The position numbers were made by a program, and so were the translations under genes. 64,000 bases of DNA from Desmodus rotundus. Taxonomy: Eukaryota > Chordata > Mammalia > Chiroptera > Phyllostomidae. Shown here piece by piece: positions 10,521 to 24,054 of this stretch (positions are counted from its first letter, which is position 1; the number at the start of each line of letters is the position of its first letter). Below the pieces are notes generated by a model, which did not search any database, was not told the DNA's origin, and worked only from the letters and a program-made list of their open reading frames with translations. The DNA is taken from the NCBI RefSeq assembly GCF_022682495.2, contig NC_071396.1, forward strand, positions 19,899,735 to 19,963,734. Reading direction: 5' to 3'.

Positions 10521-12281
10521 AATTGGAGAAGAGAGGCTGCTTCGACACGGTCCTCCAAACTGTCATTTCCACCCACCTTCTTCCAAACAGAGCAGAACAG
10601 AGCCATTTCCTGCAGTTTTGCTCCCCCGGCCTTGCGTCCCGTCCCTGCTGGGGGGCAAAGATACAGCAGCCCCTCCGCCCGCGGTCCTGCTCCCATCTCC
10701 ACATCGTTTTCTGTGTCTGGGGGAGCCCTAGGCTTTCGAGTCGCCTGCAAGAGAAAGGACACGAAAGCCTGGGGTCTGAGAGAGAGAGAGCAGAGTGCTT
10801 GAGCTCCTGGCCATAGGACATGTTTTCTGGAAGCAGGATGGCCGCCGCGGCTGCGGGGAGAAGGTGCTGGGAGGAACGTGCCAAGTCAGAGACTGTCTTT
10901 CCTTGGAGTCTGGGTCTGAGGTTGTACAGCCTTAGGGCCCTCCTTGCTTGGCTCCAGCTGCCACAGGGTCAAAACCCCAGATGGAGTTGAGGGTGGGGTG
11001 CAAGCGTGGCCACAGAGGACCCTGCCTTCAGCCACTAGTTTTGGCTGCTGGTTTTTGTTGCCACTTCCTCTTCCTTGGAGCTGGGAGTTGGGAACACCGG
11101 AGCAGATCCCAAGCTCCCACAGGGACCTCAGGTCCCACAGAGGAAGGAGAAAAGGCCTTCGCTTTGGAGGGCTTAGCTTGAGAAAAGCGTCTTCCCCAAG
11201 CAGTGACTAGGAAATGCTGTCTTCTCTGATATTCTGCTCTCCTGGCAGTTGTGTGAAAGAGTATCAAACCGTGTAAATGGCTGAGATGAGATGCCTGCAG
11301 GACCCGCCCAGTATAGGTGCGAGGCCTCCGGGGTTCCCTGGATGGGGCTAGATGTGTTCTCCACACCCTCGTGGGCCACCGTGACCTTGGGCAAGGCCAG
11401 GGCTCACCCTGCCGGCTCGCAGGTGGGCGGGCGGTCACCCTCTGCTGACTCAGGCCCAGCGGCAGGTGCTGCCGCCCACCTGTGAGCAAAGCTGGCTTTT
11501 CATCTTCAAAGGGCTTTGCCACCATTAACCGGTTAGTCACTGGGGAAAGCTACTAGCTGGTCATTACTGTCTCCTTTCGGCCTGGGTCGGGGAGGGAGGT
11601 AAGCCCAGTTCCCACCCGGGCCAGTGACAGTCTGGGTGCAGGTAAGCAGCTGCTCAGGACTCCTGGTGTGGGGGTGGGAGGGGGTGATGAACCCAAACCA
11701 TGCGGAAGAGGCTGGAGCAGGGTGGGGCGCACAGAGGGGTGAGGGGCTGGCGAGGCGGGGGCCAGGGGACCGGTGTCTGTCGGACCCAGAGACAGAGGGT
11801 GGAAAGACTTTGACCCCGGCTGTCCCCGCAGGTTCGACCCCCGCAGGCTCTGCCAGGAGCTTTGGACTGATAGGAGCTGCCTTGCTTTTGCTGGGATGAC
11901 GTTGCCCCTCCGGCCATCCAGATACGTGTGAAATGAGCCTTGGAACACTGTTTTCTTTGTATGTGTATGAGGATTTCAGAGGATTGAGGATGACGAAGCT
12001 CATGTCACTAAAAGCACTTTGCAGGGCACAACCGGGATGAGGTGGCTTTGAGGAGCAGGAGCCCAGGGACTGTCCGGGTCACTTGAGCCAGGGGCTGGCC
12101 CTCTCTCGGGTGCGTGATGCTGTGTCCTGGTGGCACCGAGGACTGAAGGCCCCTGGGGAGCCAGACAGCAGAGCGATCCCTTCAGTCAGCCCTGTCTGCA
12201 GCTGCTTTTTATAAACTCGGCACAGCCGCGTGCTCGGGAGCGCCAGGGCAGTGTATCTGGAAAATATTTGCTGCCCTTCGA
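10521..12281. other. GC-rich unique sequence, no gene seen
   Basis: No exon, RNA gene or clear repeat is recognised. Confidence 0.5.
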
Positions 12282-12301
12282 ACACACACACACACACACA
12301 A
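12282..12301. repeat. (AC)n microsatellite
   Basis: About ten uninterrupted AC units are present. Confidence 0.95.
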
Positions 12302-15300
12302 ACTTGGAAGGAGAAAAACGCAACAGGACTGGTGCATAATGCAGAGTTCACTTGTGGTTTTTTCCATGACTTCCTTAGTTCATTTTTCTGCTGCCAATTT
12401 TAGATCATAGTTGTTGTTAAACTCTGTCAGTTAAAATGTAACTCTAAGAACAAGTCATATGACATGCTGGAGCCCAGTGGCCTTCTGGGGAGAGGTTGTG
12501 GGGGAAGGCGCGCCTTCCCCGGAGCGTGCGCCGTCACCAGCCTGTGCTGGGTGCCGTGCCGGGTGCCCTCCCCTCCCAGAGTTGTCACCTATGCCACAGT
12601 GCAGGGGTCACCTGTCCGAGGAAAGCAGGTGTGACGAGTCCAGTTTTCAGCATTTGCTTTGGTGACCCAGGAGCAGGATGTGGGCCCACTAAAGGGGATT
12701 CGTTACGAGTTCCTGGCTTTTCTTTCTCCTGGAAACTGAATCCACTTTCTCATAAACCTCAACCCAGCAGAATCAGCAATCGAGGCCAAAGGGAAGACTT
12801 GGCTGGGAGGCCGGACCGTGCTGCTGTGCTGGGGCCTGGGGCAGGGCGGGGGTGGGTGGGGCTGCTGCGTGGGAGCCTTGGGGGTGTCCCATGGTTCCCG
12901 GGCCGTCCTGGGCTGAGGGCCATGCTGTGAACGCCATCAGCACTTAAAAACGCCCGTGCTTAAAACCAGGACAAAAGGCCAAACACCAACAAGCCTGTCT
13001 AGAGCACCATCAGCCTTCAGGGTGGCAAGATGGGCGGGAAGGCCCCTGCCCTCCTCTCTGTCCCCACCTCTGTGCGTCCTTCTGTCCGTTTTCTTTGCCT
13101 CAGTCTCACCGTCACTGAAACCACCTTGGGGTCTTGGAGGAGAGCCAGGGGAAGCCAGAGTAGGGACAAGGGAGACTTTCTCGATGGCCAGTCTCCTAAA
13201 CTTGGAGGCTGGCTGCCATCTAAAATGAGAATCGGGGCCGTTGCTCTGAAAGCCACAGCAAGAACTTAGGGCCAACCGGACAGGCCTGGTCCCGCACTCT
13301 GCCCTGCTACTGTCGGGCTGGAGCGGCCGCCTCTTCTCCCGAGCGCCGCCGTCTGCAGGCCATTCAGACCCCATCCGCTGTCCGAGATGCTCCCCCGCGC
13401 ACTGCACTGCCCCTCCGCAGCACTCACACAGGCCGCCTGGCTGCCTGGCGGCCAGGTGCTCCAGGCGCTCCAGGCCGGAGTGTTCGCTCAGGCCTCCCAG
13501 CCTGTCCCCTGGTTCCAGAAAGAACCGGCGGCACCTCGGCTGGCGTGCCTGAGACCGCCATGCTCCTCTTTCCGACCTTCCTGCCTCCCCTCCTTCCCCC
13601 CACAGATGCCCACTGCAGGCTCCGTGCTCAGGCTCCATGACGGCCTGTCTCCACCTCGTCTCCCTCCTAGTCAGGGAAGACAGACAGACGGACACGGGCT
13701 GCTGTCCCACAAACACCTCCTGTGTGAGATGCCACAGTGCGCTGCAGGAGAGGGCCAGACTGCTGAGAGTGTGTGCCAGGGGGCGGCCGGTCAGTGGGGA
13801 CTGGGGCGCCCGGCCTGTGGAATGGGCTGCGCCAAGTGGGTGAAACAGCGGGTGTGAAAAGGCACCTGGAGTGGGGCGGCTCCCTGGCTCTCCCGGGTCC
13901 CTAACCGTCAGTCATCTGGTGCATTTTCTGCTTCTCTTCTGCACAAGCTGATTGAATGATCCACCCTCCCCTGGACAAACAGGGAAACCCACTCCTGAAA
14001 CCACTGGCCCGAAAACCCGTTCTGGGGAGGGAGGTGGCGGGCCGGAGGCCCTTCACGCTGTCTCAGCGTCACCGCTGCCGAGCGGTGGCTGTGAGGAGCC
14101 TGCGTGGTGGGGACAGGCTCCAGCTGCGCTCCATGCGCCCTGCCGCCTAAGATGCTCTGCCCGCTGGCCACGGCTCCTCTGCGCTCCGGCCACAGGGAAA
14201 TAGTTCAGAGACTCAGGAAATGAACTCACACTCCCCCCTCCCTCTCCTTGTCCAAAACAGTGCAGCCTTCCTGGAAGAAAGCAAACAAAACAAGTACGAC
14301 TGTTCAAAAAATTATTGGAAAACGGGCGTTCTGAACACTTTGATTTGGCTCTGCTGGGCGGATGTCACCGTCATTTCCCTTTGCTCACCCCACGGGAGGG
14401 GCAGGGCACCGAGTGGCTGGAGGGTGGGGGAGCTGCTGGGCAGGGGAGCTGCCCGTGAACAGGGCCCCTGAAACAAGCGTGTGCCTGCAGTGCACGCAGG
14501 TGTCCACACGGGTAGGGGTGTGAGGCCCGCATGCAGCCGCCTGGCCGCGCCTGTGGGACCATCTTGGTTTCCAGGTGTTCTTGTCGGATCTGCGGTGTTG
14601 TTATGAATGACCCCGTAAGCCGTCTGGGGGCTGAGGTCGGGCCTTTGCGGTGTGGCCGTCTGGTCAGGAGGCTCTTCCTCTGATGTTGCAGCTGGAAGGT
14701 CGCCTCCTGATTCGGGGGACGGCAGGCGCGCCTGGGGGGGCCTTGCGCAGTGGCCGTGCTTTGGTGGGCAGTTCAGGTGCCGACCCAAAGGGACTCAGCT
14801 CCAGGAGAGCCGCCTGAGGTGTGCGCCCTGGTCGCTGGGTGAGGAGGTTCTCCGTTGTCGGGTGGTGATGCGGAGCAGACAGCCACCCTCTGGAGACGCT
14901 CCTCTGCTTTCGTAAGGACACAGGGCTGTTTCGGAGTCACCTGCAGCAGACCACCCCCCCTGCGCTGCAAAGTCAGTGTAGTTAGTCACAGGCAGACATG
15001 CTGTGTGTCGCCAGGCCTTCCCGGCCGGGAGAGCTACAGTGAACTGTGCCGCACGTGCTCTGCTGCTCCTGGCCTGCTCAGGGCCGGCCCCCACCCCGCT
15101 CGGCCGCCTGGGCGGAGGCTTTGGGGAGCCCTGCTGAGGCTCAGAGCATGGTGCCCACTTGGAAGTAAGTCTGGTCTGTCGACCAAAGGGCAGACGCGCC
15201 CCCTGTCCCCTCACGTCTGGACTTGCGTCTGGACTTCCCCCGCCTCAGGCATGGTCTGCTGGATGCAGAGTGCCGGGCCCAGTGTGGTTGTCACGGTAAC

Positions 15301-16149
15301 GGGGTGGCTGCTGCCAGTGCTGCTGGTGGGGGCACCTGAGTGCCTGCAGGTTGAGACCTGCCCTCCCCAGGCTGGGAGCCAGGACAGCACGCCCGTGTTC
15401 CCGGCTGCGCAGCCAGGGTGCGCGAGCTCAGGCAGGTTATCCCAGGTGACCTGCCTCCGGGCACAGGGCAGGCTGGCCCGAGGCGGCCCCTGTCCGGCCC
15501 ATGGAGAGCTCATATTCTGCTGAAATCAGTGGGTCAGGCAGTGCCAGGAATCCACACACACCTCATGGTCACATTCACACACAGTATGGCCAGCAGACTT
15601 GGTGACACAGGCTCGGTGACACAGAAGAGGCCGTGCGCCGCCCATCCCTCGGGCGGGCGAGGCGGTGGCCGGGTGACTACTTGGCACGGTCCCCTGGCCT
15701 GGACTGAGCTCAGCAGGCGTCATTGGAGCCACGGGCACCTTTACCCAAGTTGCTCAAAGTGTTTTCCAAGCAAACAGTGGTTTCGTAACGCCCGTGAGAA
15801 GTAGGTGGAGTGACAGAGCATTCTTTGTCCCCTTCCAGATGGGCGCGTTGAGAAGCTGGCCCGGCCGGGCGGCCAGGCCAGGAACGGGAGTAGGGTGCTC
15901 TCCACCCCAGGCTCTGGGGCCCGAGGCTGCACACTCAGTCTGTCCCCAGCTCCTGGGGGCAGAGGGTGGCCGGGGAGACTCAGGCCACCCCCTCGGCCCT
16001 GAGGGCCCTCTGACACAAGCCGGAAAGTGGGTCACGCCTGGAGTCTGAGGTGTCAACACAGGCGCTGGAGCCCTGGGAGGTGCCAGGACTTGTCCAAGTG
16101 CAGTTTGCTTGAAGTTCCTGGACTCTCAGGGGGTGGGAGGGTGAGGGGG
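12302..16149. other. GC-rich unique sequence, no gene seen
   Basis: The stretch holds many overlapping chance frames. A minus-strand frame of 259 codons at 12937-13716 has no recognisable domain. CpG is moderately frequent around 13310-13400. No exon is supported. Confidence 0.45.
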
Positions 16150-16500
16150 CGGCCACAAGGCCTTTGTTCCCGGCACTGGGGGTGCAGCGGGGAACAAGGA
16201 GGACACGGGCCCTGGTCTTAGGGACCTCACAGCACACAGACTGATGATCACACTGTGACACTGAGAAGAAGTCATTTTGGAGAGTGCCATGTGCTACGAG
16301 CAAAGTAAAACAATCATGTGACAGTGACCGGCCACAGGGGCAGGCCAGGGGGAGTGAGCTCTAGCTGCAGGAGCAGAGCTAATCCCACATGATGAGAAGG
16401 GTCCAGACCTGGGGACCTGGGGACAAGTGTTCCTGAGAGAGGGGACAGCTGTGCAAAGGCACTGAGAGAAGAATGACAGTGGCCTGCTCAAAAGTTGGGG
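16150..16500 (-). repeat. Old L2-like LINE remnant
   Basis: The motifs 'gggtgcagcggggaacaag', 'ggtcttagggacctcacag' and 'agctgtgcaaaggcactga' recall the antisense of a widespread old mammalian repeat, probably L2 or a co-occurring family. The copy is heavily degraded. The family is uncertain. Confidence 0.4.
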
Positions 16501-18689
16501 GGGATGCTGCTCCTGGGTGGTGGCAGGAGACTGGCAGGGGCCTGGCCTTTGGTGGGGGGGGGGGTGGTGGCGAGGGCCCAGTGTGATCGTGGGCGTGGGG
16601 GCAGCGCTGAGCAGCGCGGCAGAGGTAGATGGACCCACCTCTGCCTGATGGTTGCTGTGCTGCAGGGGGAGGGGGATTCAGGAGGGCCGCCAGGCTCTGT
16701 CTGAGCTGGAGACAGAGCTGCAGGATGGGGAGGGCTCGGGAGGGGTGCAGAGGGGAAATGAGAGTGCGGCTGGGACAGGGAGAGGCCAGGTACCTGGTGC
16801 AGGTGGCTGCAGTGGGGCTTGGGCATCCGTGCTTCTTAAACCCGCCCTCTCAGGTCCTGAAGAAGGACGGAGGGCCGTCCAGCACCTGCCAGTATTTGGA
16901 CCTGTGTTTTCAAGGGGGGTCAGACTCCTGCCCTCTGCGCTACCTGTGGTGGGCCTCCGTGACTGCTGGCTCACGGCACGGCGGGGAGGGGAGGTGCAGG
17001 GAGGTGGGCTGAGGTGGGGTACGTGATGTGGCCAGCAGCCCTCCCATCCAGCCCGCCACCGCTCACATGCGAGTCCTTGCTCACTCCTCCTGGGCCACCA
17101 TAACGAGGCTGGTCTTACCACCTGCAGGGGAGGCAGGACCCATGTCCGCCTCTCTTCTGGCTGATGACCTGGAACGGTAACAGTTTGCAGTTTGCGTTGG
17201 AACAGCACGGGCCTGTCGGGGCAGGACAGCCCTTGACCAGTGCTGGGCCGCAGGGCACGAGGGCGGGGAGCTTGGTGGCCCCTGACTTGGCTTGTTGCTC
17301 ATTCTTCCCGCGGTGGCGACTGGGAGCTGCAGAAAGCCCTGCTGCACAGACGGTCTGAGCCCCTGGTGGGCTGCCTGCGCCACTGCAGGGTCCACTGGGG
17401 CCGCGAGAGCCGCGCTGGTGCCAGCCGTGGGTCTCCCAGGCGGGACGCTGGGGCCCAGGCTGTATTCGGATATTTACGTCTATGGGGCTCCCTGGCATCT
17501 TCAAGGCTTTGCAATGTGGCGTGGGGTTCATGTCCCACACGCACGGGGGAAACTCAGGTGCCCACGCCCTGGAAACGGTTTATTACGAGGCTTCCTTCCC
17601 TGTCCCAGGAATGGACGCAGGCGTGTCGGTTCTCAGGCCCCACAACTCCACGGGTAACGACGCAGAAGCTGACCCGTCACGGTCAGTGTTTTGACCGGAC
17701 AGAGCTGCTCCCCCACCGTGTTCTCGCTTGGCCCTCCCCACCACTCACACTGCTGGCGGCTTACAGGGGCAGAGAGAGGTCGCGTTCTTTGTCCACGGCC
17801 ACGCAGCAGAAGGGGAGCTGGGATGCGCCCTGGTCCTCTGGCCCCTCCTCCCCCACTTTCCCACGTCCCTGTCACTGTGATTTTGGTGGCAGTGGGCCAG
17901 GGCGGGTCTGGGCACCTGGGCTGATGGTGGCTGTGAGTTTGGTAAGCGCAGCCGGGGAGGCGGCCGAATTCCCTGAGCTGGCTCCGGGAACCAGCTCACA
18001 GAGGCTATGTTGCAACCTGACCAGTGGGGGAGGGGGTGGAGAATGAAGCCATTACTTCACCCCTGGGAACTGAGGCCAGGAGTCCCCTCCGGAAGCTCTC
18101 AGGGCTGGGACACTCAGGCAGGAGGCACGCTGCTCCCGAGCCAAGCCCGCCGTGTGGCCTGGCACCGTCCCCGTGTGGCAGGGAGGAGACGCTTCGGGAA
18201 ATGAGGGCGTGCGAGGCGACTAGGCCCCAGGGCCCTGAGCCTGGAGCCCAGGACACCCTGGCCACACCTGAACCTGCCCCTCTTCGGAAAAAACCCCAAT
18301 GCTTTGTGAGGGTCGCCCCCATGAGCTGGGGTGAGGGAGCCAGGCCACAGGAGGGATTAGCAGGAGCTGGCTCACTGCCATCACTGGATGGGTCTTTTGG
18401 ATACTGGGACAGGTGGACTGAGGGTCCCCAGCTTGACCCTGTGCTGTAGCCTGAGACCCTCATGGAGATGTCCTAGTTTATCAAGCTGGCTTGCTTGCTT
18501 TTTGGCGGGGGCCGTCTGGAGCATTCCACTTACACCACCGTCCATGATGGGGCTGTACCTCAGAGTGGGGAGCACTCCTGGCGGGGGCCAGGCCCGGGGC
18601 CCTCCTGGGATAGAGGCCGGGACACCATGACCTGTGCTCTGGGCCGTGAATGCCATGTCCAATGGTAGGCCTTCCATCTCACTCTGGCA
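16501..18689. other. GC-rich unique sequence with small MIR scrap
   Basis: A run of 11 G residues lies at 16554-16564. A possible antisense MIR fragment, 'ggggcagagagaggtcgcg' continuing to 'ccacgcagcagaaggggag', lies at about 17765-17820. No gene is recognised. Confidence 0.4.
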
Positions 18690-18950
18690 ACACCAGACTC
18701 TGCCGCTCAGGCCTCACTCAGGTGTCTCTCTTCCTCCGGGATGCCCTCCCTGATACACAGAGCCCGCCTCCCAGTCTTGTTCTCCACGGCACTTTGCACG
18801 ACTGCAGCCAGTTCATGTGTTTGTTTGCTTGCTCCTGACGCCTCATCTCACCAGGGTTAGCGCCACGAGGGCTGGTCCTCGACACCTGGACACCTGGCAC
18901 TGCGTCTATGAATGATGAATGAATGAATGAATGAATGAATGAATGAAACA
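18690..18950 (+). repeat. L2-like LINE 3' end with (GAAT)n tail
   Basis: The order 'gggatgccctccctgatac', 'ctccacggcactttgcac', 'cacgagggctggtcctc' and 'cacctggcactgcgtctatg' followed by a GAAT tail is that of the L2 3' end. The tetranucleotide run at 18910-18946 is the expanded tail. Confidence 0.65.
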
Positions 18951-21654
18951 AGTAGCTGGCATGGAGGAGGGCACCAGAAGGGGCAGGGTTAGATGGACAG
19001 ATGCTCCTGGGAGCCATCGCCAGCATGGGCCCCCTGTGCGCTCTGGGACCCCTCAGCCTCCCCAGGGCTCCACAGGCAGTGTGTCCCAGGAGCCATGACC
19101 TGGTGGATGAGCAGGCTGTGTGGGTGACCAAACAGGGACCTTCTGGAGGTCAGGTGTAATTCGGTCTCAGAAACTGCATGTGTCAAAGGCTCGAGGAGCC
19201 AGGAATGTGGTTTTCGTTGATGTGAACCTGCTGCGATGGACCGCACCTGCTTGCTGACCCAGGAACGTGGGAAAGAGAGGCCCAGCTGGCGGCAGCCGCG
19301 GAGCTGGTCCCGGTGGCAGCGTGCCCTTCCTCTGACTCAGAGCGGGAGGTGCTGGGCCTGCTGTCTCCTGAGGACTGCGGGCGAGCTCTCCCATGGCAGC
19401 TTGCCCTTCCTGTCAACGCTCCGGCAGGTGACCTGTTCTGACAAGAACGCACCTTTGGGACGGAACAGCCTCCCTTTTGTCCAAACCCGTCCTTTGAATT
19501 CGAGATGCACAAAGAACCTTCGCAGAGGAAGTCATGGGGTGGGGAGGAGGGGACTGTGTCTCACCTGGACAGCCAAGTCGCCAGTCCCGCCCAGAGAGTT
19601 TCTGTCCCTTGCCCCTCTGGTGCCCACACAGCGCCCCGTCCCTTGGCTCCCAGCCAGAGGCAGGTACCCAAGGCTTCCTCCTGCCTGCAGTCAGCCCCAG
19701 TCTCCTAGTCTCCTCGCCTCCTGCCCCGACAAACTGGCATGAGTCTGCGCCCGCAGTCCAGTGGGCCCAGACACCCGCCTGCCCCCCACCCCCCACTCCG
19801 GTCCTCTCTCTTGCCCACGTGAGCTGAGCTGGTGGCAGCTATGACCACCTGCTTTCCGCAGCGGGGTGGCTGCCTTGCTGCACTCCGGACCGGGCGTTGG
19901 CATTTTGCAGACGTTGGTCCCTCCCGTGCCCCTGCAGTGGGTGAAGTCATGACCTAGTATTTTGTCCTGGAGCGTGAGGCCAGGGCACCTCGCCGTGCAA
20001 GGGGTGCGCCGGGTGGACGGCCGCCTTGCCCCTCTGCAGGGACCCTGCTCTCAGAGGGGCGGCTGAGCAGCCCATCTGAGGCCACCCTGCCTCTCCCGCA
20101 CACCAACGCTGCCCCAAGTCCCTGCTTGGTCAAACAAGCACTCGACGCCTAGATTCTTGAAAATACTGCTTATGTTTATTTCTCCTTGTTTGTTCTTCCA
20201 AGCTTCAAATTTCTCGGCATCTTTTAAAAGTCTTCAAAATACCCTCGAACTTCTGTCTCCAAAGGCATTTGCTCAGCCCTGCACGGGATGGGGGGCAGGG
20301 GGTGCCTCTGCTTTGGGAGAGTGACTTTTGTGTGTGGTTCCCGAGCTGGGGGGCGTTCATCAGAGCGGACGCCAAGATGGACAGCCTTTTCCTCAGACGG
20401 CCCGCAACTTCTGTGCTATTTTCCTGGGTTTTGATTATTTTGAGTGTTGGGGGACAAAGTCTGCATGCCACTCGATGTTCAGTGGTTTCATCTGTGGGAA
20501 CCCATTGTTTTTATGGTTTACAGGCACCTCAGTGACGTGATTCTGTGCGGGTGGGCCTGGGGGGGTCCCCGCCCACGGCACCTGGTGTGTGAGCCTGGCG
20601 TGGAGGGACGGGCCTGTCCACCTTCCTGAAGAGCCTCTTACCCGCCCATTTTCAAAAACATAACCTAGTCCCCAAGATAACGTTTGTTAAGTGCTCTTTC
20701 CATAAAGGAGTACCAAATACAGTTCTCAGCTTCTTGTCCCCCTTTGTCCCAACTTAACCAAGCCACCTCTGTCCCCACACTCTGTGTCTTGTTTGCTCGG
20801 GGAACGAGAGCAAGCTGCCTTTCCTGCCCTCAACAGCGTCTGGGCCTCACGGCGCTGCAGGGGCGTCGTGGCCGTCACACCCCAAGGAAGCTGCTCTGTG
20901 ACCCCGCTGGACCCTGGCCCTTCCTCCCCTCCACAGTGGATGAAAGAAGTTAGAGGGGCCCACGCTCTTCGTCTTCATTTCCCTGCCCAGCTCACTCCTC
21001 CACTCGCCACGGAAACCACTCCAGCTGTGGTGCTCCCCCGCCCTGCTCTCACTCTGCCCTCTTTCCCACACTCAAGGTTCCAGGCGTGCGGCAGACACCT
21101 GCCCGCAGCCGTGTGCACACCTGTGCAGGGCTGTCCCGCACCACCTCAAAGCCGGGATGGCGAGGACACCCCAGCACCTCGCTCTACAAGTCTGCTTATC
21201 TCCCCAGACAGGAAACCCGGGCAGCATCCTGACTCGGCCTCACCTCCGTGTTCGATTGCTGGTGAGGCTGGGTTTACTTCCTACCTGGCCTTCTCTTAAC
21301 AGCCTGGCAGCCCTCTCAGGCCCACATCTCTCTGGCTGGACTGTTGAAGTCGCTGATATATTGGTCTCCTTTGAAACCCTCTGCAGACCCGAGGAGACTG
21401 ATCACTGGACGTGGGAATCCCACCCTGCCACCCTCTGGTGAAGGGCTTCCATGTCCCCGACTGGTTACGGGTGCCCTCCGAACTCTGAACAGAGCTGGCG
21501 ATGCTGGTCCCTGGCCTGGCCCCTGTTTACGTTTCTGGACACGTGTCTTGCCACTCTGTGACCTGGAAGAGCTGAGTGACTTGGCATCTCCATCATCTGC
21601 CCGCTGGTCCTGCCTTCTGCCTTGATGGGTGTGGCCTCCTTTGCCAGGGATAAC
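18951..21654. other. GC-rich unique sequence, no gene supported
   Basis: A minus-strand frame of 88 codons ends at 20205 and is followed on that strand by an AATAAA at about 20170, which is a weak hint of an old 3' end. It has no homology I recognise. The rest shows nothing. Confidence 0.4.
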
Positions 21655-21740
21655 TCCCGATTGCTCTGCTGCCTGACAAACTCCTATTCATCCTGCAAAA
21701 CCCTCACCCAGTGTTCACCTCGGGTTCGTCCAGCGGGGGT
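21655..21740 (+). repeat. L2-like fragment
   Basis: The stretch 'ctgacaaactcctattcatc' followed by 'caaaaccctcacccagtgt' matches the usual L2 text 'aaactcctactcatcctt...caagaccc'. It is a short fragment. Confidence 0.5.
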
Positions 21741-23851
21741 GATGTCAGTGGGGGGCTTGGGCCCAGGGCTGCTGCTGGCCTCCACCACAGCCCTCGGGGC
21801 ATCGGACAACACCTGCAGGGACTCCACCATGAGGCCACTAGGTGTGGCTGTGTAAATAGTGGACCAGGTTAGCAACTGCTGCCGCTGCCTGGGCCCTCAA
21901 CATTCGTACTTTCTCCGGGAGATCCCTCCGAACTGGCCATCCGGCACGCTACAAGTTTCGTGCCAAAGTCCTCTGCGAACACCTGACTCCCTTCTGCATG
22001 TTTAGGGGGCTCTCAGGCAGCAGTCACCCGCCAACTGTGCTCCCATCGTGGGCTTTCACGGGTGGCTGCAGCCCTGTCCCCGACCCGGCTTTGTCTCCAG
22101 GAGACACTTTGCTCCTCTGTTCACCCGTGTCCACCTTTACTCACTCACTCCTGCCCCCAGCGTGCCGGGCACCTCGACAGCCCCGGGCTCCGGGGAGTAC
22201 GGACTGACGTGGCGCCCCAGCCCCAGCCTGGAGAGCTGGTGGGGACCGCGGCAGGGAGGGGCGGAGAGCTGAGAAAGGGCGTGTCTGGGGCTCTCAGTGC
22301 GGCGGTTCAGCCCATTCCGTGGTGAACAGAGCGAGACCCTCGAAGACTCCTGGTCTGTCATCGTTAGATATGAAATACCACACTCAGGCATATACTGAGC
22401 GTCCCTGAGGGTCTCCCAGGGCGGGTGACATCTAGGTGTAGGGTCTTGGCATCGTTATTATTGTCAAAAGCACCCAAAGCAGTCCACACACATCAGTACG
22501 AACATAATGCTACTCTTTTTTTTTTGTTTGTTTTGGTAAAACGTGGCTCAGTGGAGGAGTTTTGTGGGCCAGTCATCGTGTCCAAGGGGGACTTTCTCCA
22601 CCTCCTTGGCAACCCTGTGAGGAGGGAGACTGGGGTGAGGGTGGCATGCAGGCTGGGGCCCTGGCCCGGGGTGCCCCCCACAATACCCCTCCTCTGGGTA
22701 AACACACATTTGTATACCAGTGTATGGATTCCCAACTTTTCCTTTTCTCAGAAGTGGGAGGTGCCCTGTTACACACACACATGGACAAGCAGCCCCGAGC
22801 TTCCAAATACCATGAAATACGAGGAGAGGGCCCTGGATGCTCAGAGCCCTGGGCCAGCGGGCAGGCTGCTCTTCCGCTTTCCCGTGGGGCCTGTGGTTCT
22901 GTTTTGTAATCCCACTGGCCTTCTGGTCTGAGAGGCTGGGCTGGCTCCTGCCGGATTTCGAAATCGTGTTTGGAGTCAGTCGTTATAAAAAAGCCTGGGC
23001 CTCGGAGCAGAAGAAAGGCTTTGGTGGTTATCGATGAGCTCACCAGGTGTGCATGGAACCTTTCAAACGGGCCGAATTAAATGCCAAGCCTTGACCTTGA
23101 CCGTCACCACCATGGGGAGCAGGTGTGAGGCCCTGGGAGTATTGTGTGCAGAGAACAGGTGGACAGGTGACCTGGTTGTCGCAGGTGCCCGGGGGAGGCC
23201 GCGCCCTGCTGCCCGTCAGCAGTGGGGCCTGCAGGTTAACCCAGGCCTGTTCCTGCAGGGCCCACACCGGTGGGTTCCAGCTGATGAGAGTTGATGTAAA
23301 TCAGTGCGGTTTCCTCCGCAGCAATAATTAAACCGGGGGAACCTTGCTGGAGCAGGTATTTGAGGCGAGTGGCCTGGTGATGCAGAAGGAAGATTAGCGT
23401 TTTCTCAGCTCCCCTGTGATTTGCTCTGCATTTCAGTGTGTGCTCAGTTCCAACTCATTACCATAAAAACCTCGTGAATTAAATTGCTGGGCCTGGAAAA
23501 TCAAAGTGGGTGGGGCAGAGGGTCTGGCAGGGTGGGGAGGCCTGCTTCCCAGCAGGCACTTCTGTTCACTCTTGTGAGTCAGAGGCCTGAGGTGGCTGTG
23601 GGGCGACGTGCGACCCTCGTGTCCAGCTTCTCGGAGAACAGGACGGCCTCCTCACGCCCTCGTGTGTGATTTCAGGTGGTGAGGCTATTTGGGGGTGTGT
23701 GGCCAGTGAACCAAGTGCTCTCGGAGTTCTCGGGCCTGTTCTCACCACTTTGACCCCTGCAGCTGGCACAAGGTCCTCAAGACCCAGGAGCCATTCGTGG
23801 GAAGGGGGAGGAGAGAGAGGGGGAAGAAACCTTCCCTAGAAACCCTTTTTA
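21741..23851. other. Unique sequence, no gene seen
   Basis: A T-rich run lies at about 22514-22535. Nothing else is recognised. Confidence 0.45.
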
Positions 23852-24054
23852 TATTTTTAAAGATTTGTATTTTTAGGGAGAGGGGAAGGGAAGGAGAAAG
23901 AGAGGGAGAGAAACATCAATGTGTGGTTGCTTCTCTCGCGCCCCTACTGGGGACTTGGCCCACAACCCAGGCATGTGCCCCGACTGGGAATCGAACTGGT
24001 GACCCTTTGGTTCTCAGGCTGGCACTCAGTGCACTGAGCCACACCAGCCAGGGC
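23852..24054 (-). mobile_element. Ves-type SINE, minus orientation
   Basis: This is a full-looking copy: 'tttttaaagatttgtattt', a GGGAAGG-rich stretch, 'gagagaaacatcaatgtgtg', 'gggaatcgaactggtgacc' (antisense B box) and the head 'gagccacaccagccagggc'. The flanks acccttttta (23842-23851) and acccttcttta (24062-24072) suggest a duplication with a few extra bases on the right. The CTCF-like core in the body has lost one G. Confidence 0.95.

Noticed and set aside
9906..10802. Plus-strand open frame of 298 codons, with a minus-strand frame of 257 codons over the same bases
   Set aside because: Both frames lie across a CpG-rich block where stops are rare, they overlap each other, and neither shows a domain, signal or known family.
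12937..13716. Minus-strand open frame of 259 codons
   Set aside because: The composition is that of GC-rich random sequence, no motif is recognisable, and plus-strand frames overlap it.
13771..13790. CTCF-like 'gtgccagggggcgg'
   Set aside because: Three deviations from the core make it too weak to list as a site.
20205..20471. Minus-strand frame of 88 codons followed by AATAAA
   Set aside because: There is no recognisable protein, no acceptor in phase and no retrocopy hallmarks. It is mentioned only as a weak hint in the gap entry.
21830..21852. 'ccactaggtgtggctg' resembling a CTCF core
   Set aside because: An inserted base disrupts the core spacing.
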